30,805 bases of DNA from Bacteroidales bacterium UBA2714 (GCA_002354035.1 DEKU01000005.1:1-30805), one strand, 5' to 3'. Positions 16,417 to 24,634 are shown, counted from the stretch's first letter. Notes: generated from the sequence alone by a model not told the origin. Numbers and translations: made by a program.

Positions 16417-16426
16417 TATCTTTGCA
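16417..16426 (+). promoter_or_regulatory. -7 promoter element for the GWxTD gene group
   Basis: The sequence is TATCTTTGCA, an exact consensus match. The expected start near 16433 gives a leader of about 100 bases before the ATG at 16534. That leader contains the arms AATGCAC (16437-16443) and GTGCATT (16483-16489), which could fold into a long-range stem. Confidence 0.65.
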
Positions 16427-16533
16427 GGTGGTTTAGAATGCACTTACGTTTGGGCTGTACCCCATTAGACGTTTAATATACAGTGCATTATAAATTATTG
16501 ACAAACATAATTGAAACATAATATAGACGAAAT

Positions 16534-18051
16534 ATGAAGAAAATAGCATCATTGATGGCTCTTGTGTTTGCCATGTCGGCATTGGCGGCGCAGTCTCAGT
16601 TATCGGCTTTGTTTGACTATTCGGTGTTCTATCTGCCGGAGAGCAACCAGCCTTATGTCGAAACGTACCTCCGTTTCGATGCGTGGAATCTCACTTTTGT
16701 GGAACAGGAGGATTCCCGATTCCGCGCCACGGTCGAGGTGACCTTGGTGGCCCGCTGCAACGACACGGTGGCCTACCTGAAGAAATATGACCTCCTCAGC
16801 CCCTTCACCAGCAGCAAGGAGCAGACCAACTTCACTTTCACCGACCTTCAGCGTTTCGGGTTGAACAATGGCATCTATGACCTTGAGATGACCCTGAGAG
16901 ACAAGAACTCCGACTCGCAGCCCGTCGTGCTGCACGAGAAGCTGAATGTGTACTACCCCAAAGGCGAGCCCAATCTGTCGCATGTGCAACTGATGGAGTC
17001 GGCCACACCGACCGTCAATGAGAACATGCTGTCGCGCAACGGCTACGACATGGTGCCTTATATCGACTATTTCCTCCCCTCGTCGGTATCGACCATCCAT
17101 CCATACTTCGAGATTTATAACCTGGACAAGGAGATTGGCAACAACTCTTTCAGTGTCAACATATCCGTCATCCAGCAGGAGAATGGGTTCAAGATGCCCA
17201 AAGTGGGGTGGCAACACACCTACCAGGCCGCCAAGAAAGTGGTGCCCGTCTATGCCGACCTCGATTTGGAGGAGCTGCCGTCGGGCAACTACCTCATTGT
17301 GGCCGAGGTGCTCAATGAGCAGGGCGAGCCCATGCTTATGAAGAATGTGCCAGTGATGCGCTCCAATCCCAACATCAAGGAGGCTTCGGCCACCGATGCC
17401 GAGATTGCCACGTCTTTTGCCGTCCTCATCACCGACGAGGAGGCACTCAGCTACTATATCGACGCTCTCTACCCCATAGCTTCTTATGCCGAGCAGTCTG
17501 CCGCCAAGCAACTGCTGGCCGGGTCCACTCTGGCTGAGAAGCAAAGCTTTTTCTACCGTTTCTGGAAAGCCCGCGACGATGTCAACCCCGAAGGCAAATG
17601 GAAGGAGTACCAGCAGCGGCTGACCTATGTGGAGGAGAACTACACCTATCCCAAGACCCCCGGCTACCGCACCGACCGCGGGCGCGTCTACTTGCAATAT
17701 GGGCCGCCAGACTATGTGCGCGACGAGAAGAACTTTGTGGGGGCTCTGAACAACGTCCGCTGGTCGCTCAAGGAGCCTGCCACCAATTCCTATGGCGACG
17801 GCACCTCGGCTAACGAGGGCTTCATCTATTACCTCCCCTATCAGATTTGGCGCTACAATAACATCCCGGGCGACTACAACAACCGCGTGTTCCTTTTCTG
17901 GGACGAGTTTCGAGGCGGGTACTACAAATTGCTCAACTCCAATGCCCGTGGCGAAATCCAAACACCGGGTTGGGAGCGTATGTTGAGCCGTTATACCATG
18001 GAGGAAGGAGCCATCGGCGAAGTGGGACAGCAGTTTAACCGTGGATATTAA
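16534..18051 (+). CDS. Exported GWxTD domain-containing protein
   Basis: A 505-residue protein with a signal peptide (about 1-20, MKKIASLMALVFAMSALAAQ). The middle is a beta-rich region of unknown function. The C-terminal part holds the GWxTD-type domain: FYRFWKARDDVNPEGKW, then YPKTPGYRTDRGRVYLQYGPPD. The namesake tetrapeptide is written GYRTD here, a conservative variant. GWxTD proteins are widespread in Bacteroidota and Acidobacteriota and have no agreed function. The gene has its own promoter and long leader, and the acyltransferase gene starts 3 bases after its stop, so it probably leads an envelope-related operon. Confidence 0.85.
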   Translation: MKKIASLMALVFAMSALAAQSQLSALFDYSVFYLPESNQPYVETYLRFDAWNLTFVEQEDSRFRATVEVTLVARCNDTVAYLKKYDLLSPFTSSKEQTNFTFTDLQRFGLNNGIYDLEMTLRDKNSDSQPVVLHEKLNVYYPKGEPNLSHVQLMESATPTVNENMLSRNGYDMVPYIDYFLPSSVSTIHPYFEIYNLDKEIGNNSFSVNISVIQQENGFKMPKVGWQHTYQAAKKVVPVYADLDLEELPSGNYLIVAEVLNEQGEPMLMKNVPVMRSNPNIKEASATDAEIATSFAVLITDEEALSYYIDALYPIASYAEQSAAKQLLAGSTLAEKQSFFYRFWKARDDVNPEGKWKEYQQRLTYVEENYTYPKTPGYRTDRGRVYLQYGPPDYVRDEKNFVGALNNVRWSLKEPATNSYGDGTSANEGFIYYLPYQIWRYNNIPGDYNNRVFLFWDEFRGGYYKLLNSNARGEIQTPGWERMLSRYTMEEGAIGEVGQQFNRGY

Positions 18052-18054
18052 GAC

Positions 18055-18915
18055 TTGGCAAGATTTCTTTCGGACATATTATACCTCATAGCCTACCACC
18101 TGCTGCGCTACCGCCGGCAGGTGACACGCAACAATCTGGCCCGCGCCTACCCCCAGATGACCGACAGGCAACGCAAGGTGATAGAAGTCGCTTACTACCA
18201 CCATATCTGCGACCTCTTGGTCGAGGGCGTGCACAACCTCTACGCCTCGCCCCAAAGCATCATGAAACGATACCGCTTTGTGAACCGCGAGGTGGTGAAC
18301 CACTACTACAACAAGGGGCAGAGCGTGGTACTGATGTCGGCCCACTACAACAACTGGGAGTATATGATCACCTCCCTCAACTACCAGCTGCTGCACCACG
18401 GAGTCGGAGTCGGCAAACCGTTGCAGGACAAGGCCGTGGCCACCTACATCACACGCCGCCGCGGGCGCTACGGCACCGAAATAGTGGACCAGACGAACGT
18501 CCGCCAAACCATGGAATACTATCATCGCCACCATGTCCCCGTGGCCTACATGATGCTCAGCGACCAGTCGCCCAACGACGTGCACAAATCCTTCTGGACC
18601 ACTTTCATGAACCAGGAAACACCATTCCTCTATGGCGCCGAGCACTTCGCCCGCAAATACAACATGCCCGTCCTTTACTACGATGTAGAGAAAGAACGGC
18701 GCGGCCACTACCGGGTTCGGTTCACCCCGCTGTGCGAAAACCCGTCCGAGACACCCCAATACGCCATCACGGCACGCTACGTGGCAATGCTCAAGTCCAC
18801 CATCGACTCCCACCCCGAATACTGGCTGTGGTCCCACCGCAGGTGGAAACGCACACGCCCACAGGACATGCCCCTCTACACGATAGACTATAACACACAA
18901 TCCCTTAAACAATGA
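18055..18915 (+). CDS. LpxL/HtrB-type lysophospholipid acyltransferase
   Basis: A 286-residue inner-membrane acyltransferase of the lipid A secondary acylation family, which moves an acyl chain from acyl-ACP to a lipid A precursor or related lipid. The catalytic HX4E motif is HYNNWE (97-102), inside VVLMSAHYNNWEYMI. SDQSPNDVHKSFWTTFMN and the terminal WLWSHRRWKRTRP are also family marks. An N-terminal hydrophobic segment (FLSDILYLIAYHLLRY) fits membrane attachment. The start is a TTG 3 bases after the GWxTD stop. No nearer ATG preserves the N-terminal helix and the RNNLARAYP segment, so TTG is likely correct and implies translational coupling. Confidence 0.87.
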   Translation: MARFLSDILYLIAYHLLRYRRQVTRNNLARAYPQMTDRQRKVIEVAYYHHICDLLVEGVHNLYASPQSIMKRYRFVNREVVNHYYNKGQSVVLMSAHYNNWEYMITSLNYQLLHHGVGVGKPLQDKAVATYITRRRGRYGTEIVDQTNVRQTMEYYHRHHVPVAYMMLSDQSPNDVHKSFWTTFMNQETPFLYGAEHFARKYNMPVLYYDVEKERRGHYRVRFTPLCENPSETPQYAITARYVAMLKSTIDSHPEYWLWSHRRWKRTRPQDMPLYTIDYNTQSLKQ

Positions 18916-18922
18916 CAAAAGA

Positions 18923-19933
18923 ATGACCACTGCCGTAGTGATACTGAACTGGAACGGACGGGAAATGCTGGAGCGTTTCTTGCCCTCCGTGACAGCCCAC
19001 ACCACAGGCGACGCCGAAGTGATAATTGCCGACAACGGATCGACCGACGACTCGCTGGATTTCCTCCACGCCCACTACCCCCAGCTACGCATCATCGAGC
19101 TGGACAAGAACTACGGCTTTGCCGGAGGCTACAACCGCGCCCTGGAACAGGTGGAGGCCGACTACTATGTGCTGCTGAACGACGACGTAGAAGTCACCCC
19201 CAACTGGACCGAGCCCGTCATAGCCCACATGGAGCAACACCCCAACACAGCCATCTGCCAGCCCAAACTGCTGATGTACAACCAGCGCGACACCTTCGAA
19301 TATGCGGGCGGCGCAGGCGGCTTCATCGACAAATACGGCTATCCCTTCTGCCGTGGCCGCATGTTCACCACCCTGGAGCAGGACCGCGGCCAGTACGACG
19401 ACCCCTGCCCCATCTTCTGGGCTTCGGGGGCCGCCATGTTTGTCCGCTCATCAGTTTGGAAAAAACTGGGAGGCCTGGACGACGACTTCTTCGCCCACAT
19501 GGAAGAAATCGACTTCTGCTGGCGCGCCAAGAATGCCGGCTACGAGGTGGAATACTGCCCCCAGTCGGTGGTGTACCACGTGGGCGGCGGCACCCTCCCC
19601 AAGTCCAATCCCCGCAAAACCTACCTCAACTTCCGCAACAATATGGCCCTCCTCTACAAAAACCTGCCCCAAGGCCAACTGGCATGGGTCTTGGTCTGCC
19701 GTGTGGTGCTGGACTATGTGGCAGCGTTCAAATTCCTGATGGAACGCAAACCGAAGGAGTTCTCCGCCGTGGTCCAGGCCCACAAAGCCTTCTACCGATG
19801 GATGCCCCGCCTCAAAGTGAAACGGCTGCGGCGGCAACAGCAGCGCCCCGTCAGCTGTATCTACCCCCGCCTGATACTCATCGATTACTTTCTGCTTGGA
19901 CACCATTTATACAGTCAACTACAAAAGAAATAG
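18923..19933 (+). CDS. Family 2 glycosyltransferase (WbbL-like)
   Basis: A 336-residue GT2 enzyme. TTAVVILNWNGREMLERFLPS opens the GT-A fold (residues 2-22). IIADNGSTDDS (34-44) binds the nucleotide sugar. LLNDDVEV (84-91) carries the DxD-type metal site. FFAHMEEIDFCWRAKNAGYEV (in parts, about 190-212) is the catalytic-base region characteristic of the WbbL/rhamnosyltransferase branch. The protein has no transmembrane helix in its first 80 residues, and weak hydrophobic segments near the C-terminus may attach it to the membrane. It starts 7 bases after the acyltransferase stop. Together with that gene it suggests lipopolysaccharide or surface glycan assembly; donor and acceptor are unknown. 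Confidence 0.87.
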   Translation: MTTAVVILNWNGREMLERFLPSVTAHTTGDAEVIIADNGSTDDSLDFLHAHYPQLRIIELDKNYGFAGGYNRALEQVEADYYVLLNDDVEVTPNWTEPVIAHMEQHPNTAICQPKLLMYNQRDTFEYAGGAGGFIDKYGYPFCRGRMFTTLEQDRGQYDDPCPIFWASGAAMFVRSSVWKKLGGLDDDFFAHMEEIDFCWRAKNAGYEVEYCPQSVVYHVGGGTLPKSNPRKTYLNFRNNMALLYKNLPQGQLAWVLVCRVVLDYVAAFKFLMERKPKEFSAVVQAHKAFYRWMPRLKVKRLRRQQQRPVSCIYPRLILIDYFLLGHHLYSQLQKK

Positions 19934-19981
19934 AAATAAACAAGAAAAGAAATAGAAACTAAATACAAAATAACACATCAC

Positions 19982-21514
19982 ATGAGAAAAGTCCGCGTCC
20001 GTTTCGCCCCCAGCCCCACAGGACCGCTGCACATCGGCGGCGTCCGCACTGCATTGTATAACTACCTTTTTGCCCGCCAAAACGGCGGCGACATGATTCT
20101 CCGCATCGAGGATACCGACCAGACACGCTTTGTGCCCGGAGCCGAAGAATATATCATCGAAGCCCTCGACTGGCTGGGCATCAAATTCGATGAGGGAGTC
20201 CACATCGGCGGCAACTATGGCCCCTACCGCCAGAGCGACCGCAAACCCCTCTACCGCCAGTATGCCGACCAGTTGCTGCGCGACGGGTGGGCTTATTATG
20301 CCTTCGACCGCCCCGAAGCCCTCGACGCCAAACGCAAGGAGTATGAGGCCCAGAAAAAGACGTTCCAGTACGACTGCACCACAAGGGGCTCGATGGAGAA
20401 CAGCCTCTCGCTGCCCGCCGACGAGGTGGAGCGCCGCCTGCAGAATGGCGACCCCTATGTGGTCCGCTTCAAATTCCCTGAGGACATCGACATCACTGTC
20501 CACGACCTGATCCGTGGCGATGTGACCATGAACAGCCGACTGCTCGACGACAAGGTGCTTTTCAAGTCCGACGGCATGCCCACCTACCACCTTGCCAACA
20601 TCGTGGACGACCACCTCATGGAGGTGTCGCACGTCATCCGCGGCGAGGAGTGGCTCCCCTCGGCCCCCCTCCACGTCATGCTCTACCGCGCCTTCGGGTG
20701 GGAGGAGACGATGCCCCAGTTTGCGCATCTGCCCCTGCTGCTCAAACCCGACGGCAACGGCAAGCTGAGCAAGCGCGACGGCGACCGCCTTGGGTTCCCC
20801 GTCTTCCCCTTGGACTGGCACAATCCCGAAACCGGCGAGCTTTCGTCCGGCTATCGCGAGCGCGGCTACCTGCCCGAAGCGGTGGTGAACATGCTGGCCC
20901 TCCTCGGCTGGAATCCCGGCAACGACCAAGAGCTGATGTCAATGGACGAGCTGATACGCCTTTTCAGCATCGAGCATATCAGCAAAAGCGGCGCCAAATT
21001 CAACATCGAGAAAGCCAAGTGGTTCAACCATGAGTACCTGCAAAAATGCTCCGATGAGCGCATAGCCGAGATGTTCCTCCCCCAACTCAAGGAACATGGC
21101 ATCGAAGCCCCCCACGACTATGTAGTCAAAGTGTGCGGCATGATGAAGGAGCGCATCTCCTTCCCCTCCGAGCTATGGGACCAGACACACTATTTCTTTG
21201 TGGCCCCGACCGACTATGACCCCAAAGCCGTGGCCAAACGCTGGAAACCCGGCATGACCACCCACATGGCCAAAGTGATCGAAATCCTCAACACGGTCCC
21301 TTTCCAGTACGACGCCATCCATCAAGCTTTGCTCGAAGACTATATCAAAGGCCATGAACTCAACATGGGACAGATTATGAACTCCCTGCGACTGGCTGTT
21401 GTCGGCACCACCGTCGGCCCCGACATGCTCACCCTCGTCATGACCATCGGCAAAGAGGAGACTATCGCCCGTGTACAGCGGGCCATCGATGTCCTCGGCG
21501 AACCCCAAGAATAA
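19982..21514 (+). CDS. gltX: Glutamyl-tRNA synthetase
   Basis: A 510-residue class I synthetase that charges tRNA-Glu. The HIGH signature reads HIGG at residues 17-20 within RFAPSPTGPLHIGGVRTALYN. IEDTDQTR follows at about 42-49. The KMSKS signature reads KLSKR at 261-265. The C-terminal anticodon-binding helical domain is complete and ends LAVVGTTVGPDMLTLVMTIGKEE and onward. Size is normal. It lies 48 bases after the glycosyltransferase in an A-rich gap, probably transcribed with the upstream envelope genes or from an unseen promoter. Confidence 0.97.
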   Translation: MRKVRVRFAPSPTGPLHIGGVRTALYNYLFARQNGGDMILRIEDTDQTRFVPGAEEYIIEALDWLGIKFDEGVHIGGNYGPYRQSDRKPLYRQYADQLLRDGWAYYAFDRPEALDAKRKEYEAQKKTFQYDCTTRGSMENSLSLPADEVERRLQNGDPYVVRFKFPEDIDITVHDLIRGDVTMNSRLLDDKVLFKSDGMPTYHLANIVDDHLMEVSHVIRGEEWLPSAPLHVMLYRAFGWEETMPQFAHLPLLLKPDGNGKLSKRDGDRLGFPVFPLDWHNPETGELSSGYRERGYLPEAVVNMLALLGWNPGNDQELMSMDELIRLFSIEHISKSGAKFNIEKAKWFNHEYLQKCSDERIAEMFLPQLKEHGIEAPHDYVVKVCGMMKERISFPSELWDQTHYFFVAPTDYDPKAVAKRWKPGMTTHMAKVIEILNTVPFQYDAIHQALLEDYIKGHELNMGQIMNSLRLAVVGTTVGPDMLTLVMTIGKEETIARVQRAIDVLGEPQE

Positions 21515-21548
21515 AGAATCCCGAAAACAATAAAAACAACAAATAACA

Positions 21549-22343
21549 ATGGAAATCAATCAAGACCTCAACAAACCCGTCGACGACAACAGTCTCGACA
21601 CCTTCAGCATGAAAGAGCCCCAGGAGCAACGTCCCGCCAACCCTGAGCCCACGCCAAACGCCGAAAGCCCATCCGCACAAGCTCCCGACGCACCCAAGGA
21701 CAGCTGCTGCACCAGCAAGAAGCATTGCTGCCACACCGCTATCCTCGTGTGCAACATCATACTCCTCATCGGTCTCATCCTCCTCTACATCTTCCATTTC
21801 ACCGGCATCGGCGCCAAAACAATGCACAACCCCAACGCCGCTGCACCCGTCGTGGCTAAGGACGGAGTACTGAAAATAGCCTGCATCGACAGCGACACAA
21901 TCCTGGCTAAATATCAGTATGCCATCGACCTCCAGGAGGAACTCAACAAGTACAAAGAGGCCCAGGAGAAGAGTTACCAACAACAAGTGACCCAGTTCCA
22001 GAAAGACTACCAGAACTTCATCCAGACCGGCGAGAATCTCACCCTCAGCCAGCAACAGGCCACAGAGGCAGAGCTGAAACAGCGTGCCGACAAACTCGGT
22101 GCCCTCGAGGCCGAACTCACCCAGAAAGTGATGCAAAAACAGCTCGACGCCAATATCGAACTGCTCAACCGCATCTTCGCATTTGTGCGTGAATACAATG
22201 CCGCCAACCAACAGTTCGACATCATCATGCGCAAAACCTTCAACGACAGTCCCACCATGTACATCAATCCCGCCATGGACATCACCGACGAGATACTCCA
22301 AGGCCTCAACGAAGAATACAAAACCGTCAAAGGCAAGAAATAA
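21549..22343 (+). CDS. Inner-membrane-anchored OmpH/Skp-like protein with juxtamembrane cysteine cluster
   Basis: A 264-residue protein in three parts. Residues 1-51 are acidic, proline-rich and probably disordered and cytoplasmic. Residues 52-68 hold five cysteines (53, 54, 60, 61, 68), directly against a transmembrane helix (about 64-85, AILVCNIILLIGLILLYIF). Residues 108-264 resemble the OmpH/Skp chaperone domain: opening KIACIDSDTILAKYQYAIDLQ, a long amphipathic coiled coil rich in Gln, Glu and Lys, then YINPAMDITDEILQGLNEEYK. Skp-like proteins hold unfolded outer-membrane proteins in the periplasm, but they usually have a cleaved signal peptide; a membrane anchor with an N-terminal cytoplasmic tail is unusual. 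It follows gltX after 34 bases. Confidence 0.75.
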   Translation: MEINQDLNKPVDDNSLDTFSMKEPQEQRPANPEPTPNAESPSAQAPDAPKDSCCTSKKHCCHTAILVCNIILLIGLILLYIFHFTGIGAKTMHNPNAAAPVVAKDGVLKIACIDSDTILAKYQYAIDLQEELNKYKEAQEKSYQQQVTQFQKDYQNFIQTGENLTLSQQQATEAELKQRADKLGALEAELTQKVMQKQLDANIELLNRIFAFVREYNAANQQFDIIMRKTFNDSPTMYINPAMDITDEILQGLNEEYKTVKGKK

Positions 22344-22384
22344 GCCCAAAAGTAAGACGGATTTGTTTCCACTCCCTAAAATGG

Positions 22385-22425
22385 ATAAATACCGATTTGG
22401 ATTCACACTCCAAATCGGTATTTAT
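22385..22425. repeat. Perfect 17-bp inverted repeat with 7-base loop
   Basis: The left arm ATAAATACCGATTTGGA (22385-22401) pairs exactly with 22409-22425 across the loop TTCACAC. It starts 42 bases after the OmpH-like gene stop. It may end that transcript although no T-run follows. Confidence 0.8.
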
Positions 22426-22555
22426 AGCTTAAAGGGTAAAAACAATGTTTTGGGGATGACAAGGGAAATCATCTTTATAATCAGTACTCACAATAGCGAA
22501 AAGATTCTTGACCTATAGGTCTTTATCTTAGCATTAAAGACAGGGAGAATAACAA

Positions 22556-22590
22556 CGGGCCGGGCTCCGCCGAAGGCGGAGCCCGGCCCG
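22556..22590. repeat. Perfect 16-bp GC-rich inverted repeat with GAA loop
   Basis: The left arm CGGGCCGGGCTCCGCC (22556-22571) pairs fully with 22575-22590, leaving a GAA triloop. It is directly followed by a second small hairpin, CAAACT/AGTTTG (22593-22606). This is far more stable than needed for a terminator and has no T-tract on either strand. Confidence 0.85.
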
Positions 22591-22775
22591 TTCAAACTTG
22601 AGTTTGCAGCCCCTTTCCCCCTGAAGTTGCTCCCCGGCAGGGCTCAACTGCGGTGCATCAAAACGGAATCTTCACTATTCGGTTTTACTGAAAACTGAGC
22701 TGTTGAGACATAGTGCACAATCTCAACCTGAAGATTGACTTATACACCACAGGCCATTCATCCTCTATATACTTC

Positions 22776-23084
22776 TCAATGAGTAATCATGCACGAAGGC
22801 AGTATCTTATCAATCATCACGTATTCACCTTCTGTATGGAATATCACTGTCAGTTTGCGTTTACCTACCGACAAGGTCTTGGCCTGCGGGTGATATAGTT
22901 TTGGCAACTCGTACTTGCTTTCTTGCAGCAATCCAGCGAGATAGGAAAGGCTTTCAATTTCAGTACGTAATTGGGCGACATACTTCCTCGCAGAATCGTG
23001 AGTGTATATCGCAGTGACATATCGGGCAAGTCGTACTACGTCTTCAACTGCCAGCTTGCTGTATTTAAGCTTGTATACCCTCAT
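22776..23084 (-). CDS. RelE/ParE-superfamily toxin
   Basis: A 102-residue protein of the RelE/ParE fold. It shows the typical opening (VYKLKYSKLAVEDVVRLARYV), a helix-rich N-terminal half (SARKYVAQLRTEIESLSYL) and beta strands with the basic core LYHPQAKTLSVGKRKLTVIFHTEGEYVMIDKILP. Members either cleave mRNA at the ribosome or poison gyrase; this sequence does not settle which. Its start overlaps the end of the upstream 110-residue gene by 20 bases, the usual layout of an antitoxin-toxin pair under one promoter. The pair sits next to a hairpin-rich intergenic stretch, in line with acquisition by transfer. Confidence 0.75.
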   Translation of the reverse strand: MRVYKLKYSKLAVEDVVRLARYVTAIYTHDSARKYVAQLRTEIESLSYLAGLLQESKYELPKLYHPQAKTLSVGKRKLTVIFHTEGEYVMIDKILPSCMITH

Positions 23085-23397
23085 TCTGGCTTTTCATGGC
23101 TGTCTCAAAAAGGGTCCAAAACTCGTCACTGGACACATATTCTCGAGGCTTGCCTTCGGCAATCGCGCGGAGGTCTCGCTCAATAGATTCTGTCCAATAC
23201 CTCCGCTCTTCGTCTGTAAGGTCGTCTTCCATTTTGGTGTAATCCTCTTCACTCCCATGCACAGACAATGTAAGAATGTACGTCGCGTAATCGGTAAGCC
23301 GTTTCTGCAACCACTGATGTAGCGCCTCATCGTCCGCAAAAGCTGATCGAGCCTGAGCCACGAGCGAGTCATTCAATGTGATGTTATATGTGCACAT
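23065..23397 (-). CDS. Antitoxin partner of the RelE/ParE-type toxin
   Basis: A 110-residue acidic protein encoded directly upstream of, and overlapping by 20 bases, the toxin gene. The N-terminal segment (YNITLNDSLVAQARSAFADDEALHQWLQKRLTDYA) resembles the short beta strand plus two helices of ribbon-helix-helix-type antitoxins. The C-terminal half is highly charged (EEDYTKMEDDLTDEERRYW) and would be the toxin-wrapping part. The call rests mainly on gene order and size; the family was not confirmed. The ATG at 23397 lies about 20 bases after the -7 promoter element, so the pair forms a short autonomous operon. Confidence 0.65.
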   Translation of the reverse strand: MCTYNITLNDSLVAQARSAFADDEALHQWLQKRLTDYATYILTLSVHGSEEDYTKMEDDLTDEERRYWTESIERDLRAIAEGKPREYVSSDEFWTLFETAMKSQNEGIQA

Positions 23398-23417
23398 ATT
23401 GATATCTTATTTGACGA

Positions 23418-23427
23418 TGCAAAGATA
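23418..23427 (-). promoter_or_regulatory. -7 promoter element for the toxin-antitoxin pair
   Basis: The minus strand reads TATCTTTGCA, an exact -7 consensus match, 20 bases before the antitoxin ATG. This gives a very short leader and lets the pair be expressed independently of hydE upstream. Confidence 0.65.
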
Positions 23428-23535
23428 CACTTTTTTCTTAACATGGCAGAAAAAACTTTTACTAAAGCGCTGACTGTGTTTGCAGGATGCCAAGTTGCCT
23501 TTTGATTGAAACTAATAATCTCCCCTGCCTGTATG

Positions 23536-24570
23536 TTATTCCTTGAAGTCACCTCGGTCGACCGTTGGTTCGTAGCCTATCCGTTTCATCCGGTGCTCGG
23601 TACAGGCGCGGCATTCGGCAGCCTCTTCGCCGGTACAGATTTTGTTGTCGTAGATGGCGTAGTCCTTGCGATGGGTGAGGGGCGAAAGGTTGGGCATCAC
23701 CACATTGGCCCCATACTGTATGCCGAGTTCACGTCCCATGGGGTGCAGTGTCCCCAACGCAGTCGTGGCGGGCAGCAACACATGCGGGTGGAGCAGCCTT
23801 ATCAGTGCCAGCAGCCTGAGGGTGGTCTCCACCTTGCCGTTGGGGTAGCCCTCAAAGGGGGTGTTATGTGTTGCCACGAAAGGTCCAATGCCCACCATGT
23901 GGGGCTGGAACGAACGAATAAACTGCAAGTCGGCATAGAGGGTGTCGATAGTCTGGAAAGGGGAACCCACCATAAACCCGCAGCCCACCTGATAGCCAAT
24001 TTCTTTCAAAGCTTGCAGACAGTCCATTCGGTGCTGCCACGAAAGCTCGGCGGGGTGCAGCCGAGCATAGTGCGCGGGGTCGGCGGTCTCGTGGCGGAGG
24101 AGGTAACGGTTGGCCCCGGCGTCGTACAGAGCCTGGTAGCTCTCGCGACTGCGTTCGCCCAGCGAGAGGGTGATGGCGCAGTCGGGGTAGCGCTGCCTCA
24201 CGGTGGCCACGATGCGGCACATCCGCTCATCGGTAAACCAGGCGTCCTCGCCGCCCTGCATCACGAAAGTGCGGAAACCGAGCTTATAGCCCGTCTCACA
24301 GCAGGCGTATATCTCATCCTCGCCGAGACGGTAGCGCACGGCCTCCTTGTTGCTGCGGCGCAGGCCGCAATAAAGGCAGTCGTTCTTGCAGTAGCTGGAC
24401 AGCTCCACCAGCCCGCGCAGAAAGATTTTATTGCCATAAACGGCGTCAGCCTCCGCGCGCGCCGACTGGCGCAGATATTCTATGGCTGTGGCATTGTCGG
24501 TGGTGAGAATATGCTCCAGCTCGTCGCGCGTGATGTCACGAGTCTCGCGGATGTGGTCAATTATATTCAT
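23536..24570 (-). CDS. hydE: [FeFe]-hydrogenase H-cluster radical SAM maturase HydE
   Basis: A 344-residue radical S-adenosylmethionine enzyme that helps build the H-cluster of [FeFe]-hydrogenase. The radical SAM cluster ligands are Cys61, Cys65 and Cys68 in SSYCKNDCLYCGLR. The family-specific segment RYLLRHETADPAHYARLHP (about 163-181) marks HydE. The accessory cluster triad C-x7-C-x2-C is present at Cys312, Cys320 and Cys323 (KICTGEEAAECRAC). Length is typical. It implies that the organism makes an [FeFe]-hydrogenase, but hydF, hydG and the hydrogenase itself are not in this window. It starts 64 bases after the HMA protein gene on the same strand and may be read through from it. Confidence 0.92.
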   Translation of the reverse strand: MNIIDHIRETRDITRDELEHILTTDNATAIEYLRQSARAEADAVYGNKIFLRGLVELSSYCKNDCLYCGLRRSNKEAVRYRLGEDEIYACCETGYKLGFRTFVMQGGEDAWFTDERMCRIVATVRQRYPDCAITLSLGERSRESYQALYDAGANRYLLRHETADPAHYARLHPAELSWQHRMDCLQALKEIGYQVGCGFMVGSPFQTIDTLYADLQFIRSFQPHMVGIGPFVATHNTPFEGYPNGKVETTLRLLALIRLLHPHVLLPATTALGTLHPMGRELGIQYGANVVMPNLSPLTHRKDYAIYDNKICTGEEAAECRACTEHRMKRIGYEPTVDRGDFKE

Positions 24571-24634
24571 GGATATGAAAATGCTATAAGGTTCATACTA
24601 AATATCGGCAAAAAGCAACCTCGGTCGGGACCAA

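Larger units (their letters stand above)
22344..22775. other. 432-bp non-coding stretch rich in inverted repeats
   Basis: No convincing gene is seen here. It lies between the convergent OmpH-like gene and the toxin gene. It contains at least five inverted repeats: 22385-22425, 22556-22590, 22593-22606, 22660-22686 (10-base arms, one mismatch) and 22702-22727 (7-base arms). A possible sixth lies at 22625-22649 (AGTTG/CAACT). None is followed by a T-tract. It could hold transcription ends for both flanking genes, a structured RNA, or the remnant of a mobile element. No transposase fragment is recognisable. Confidence 0.6.
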
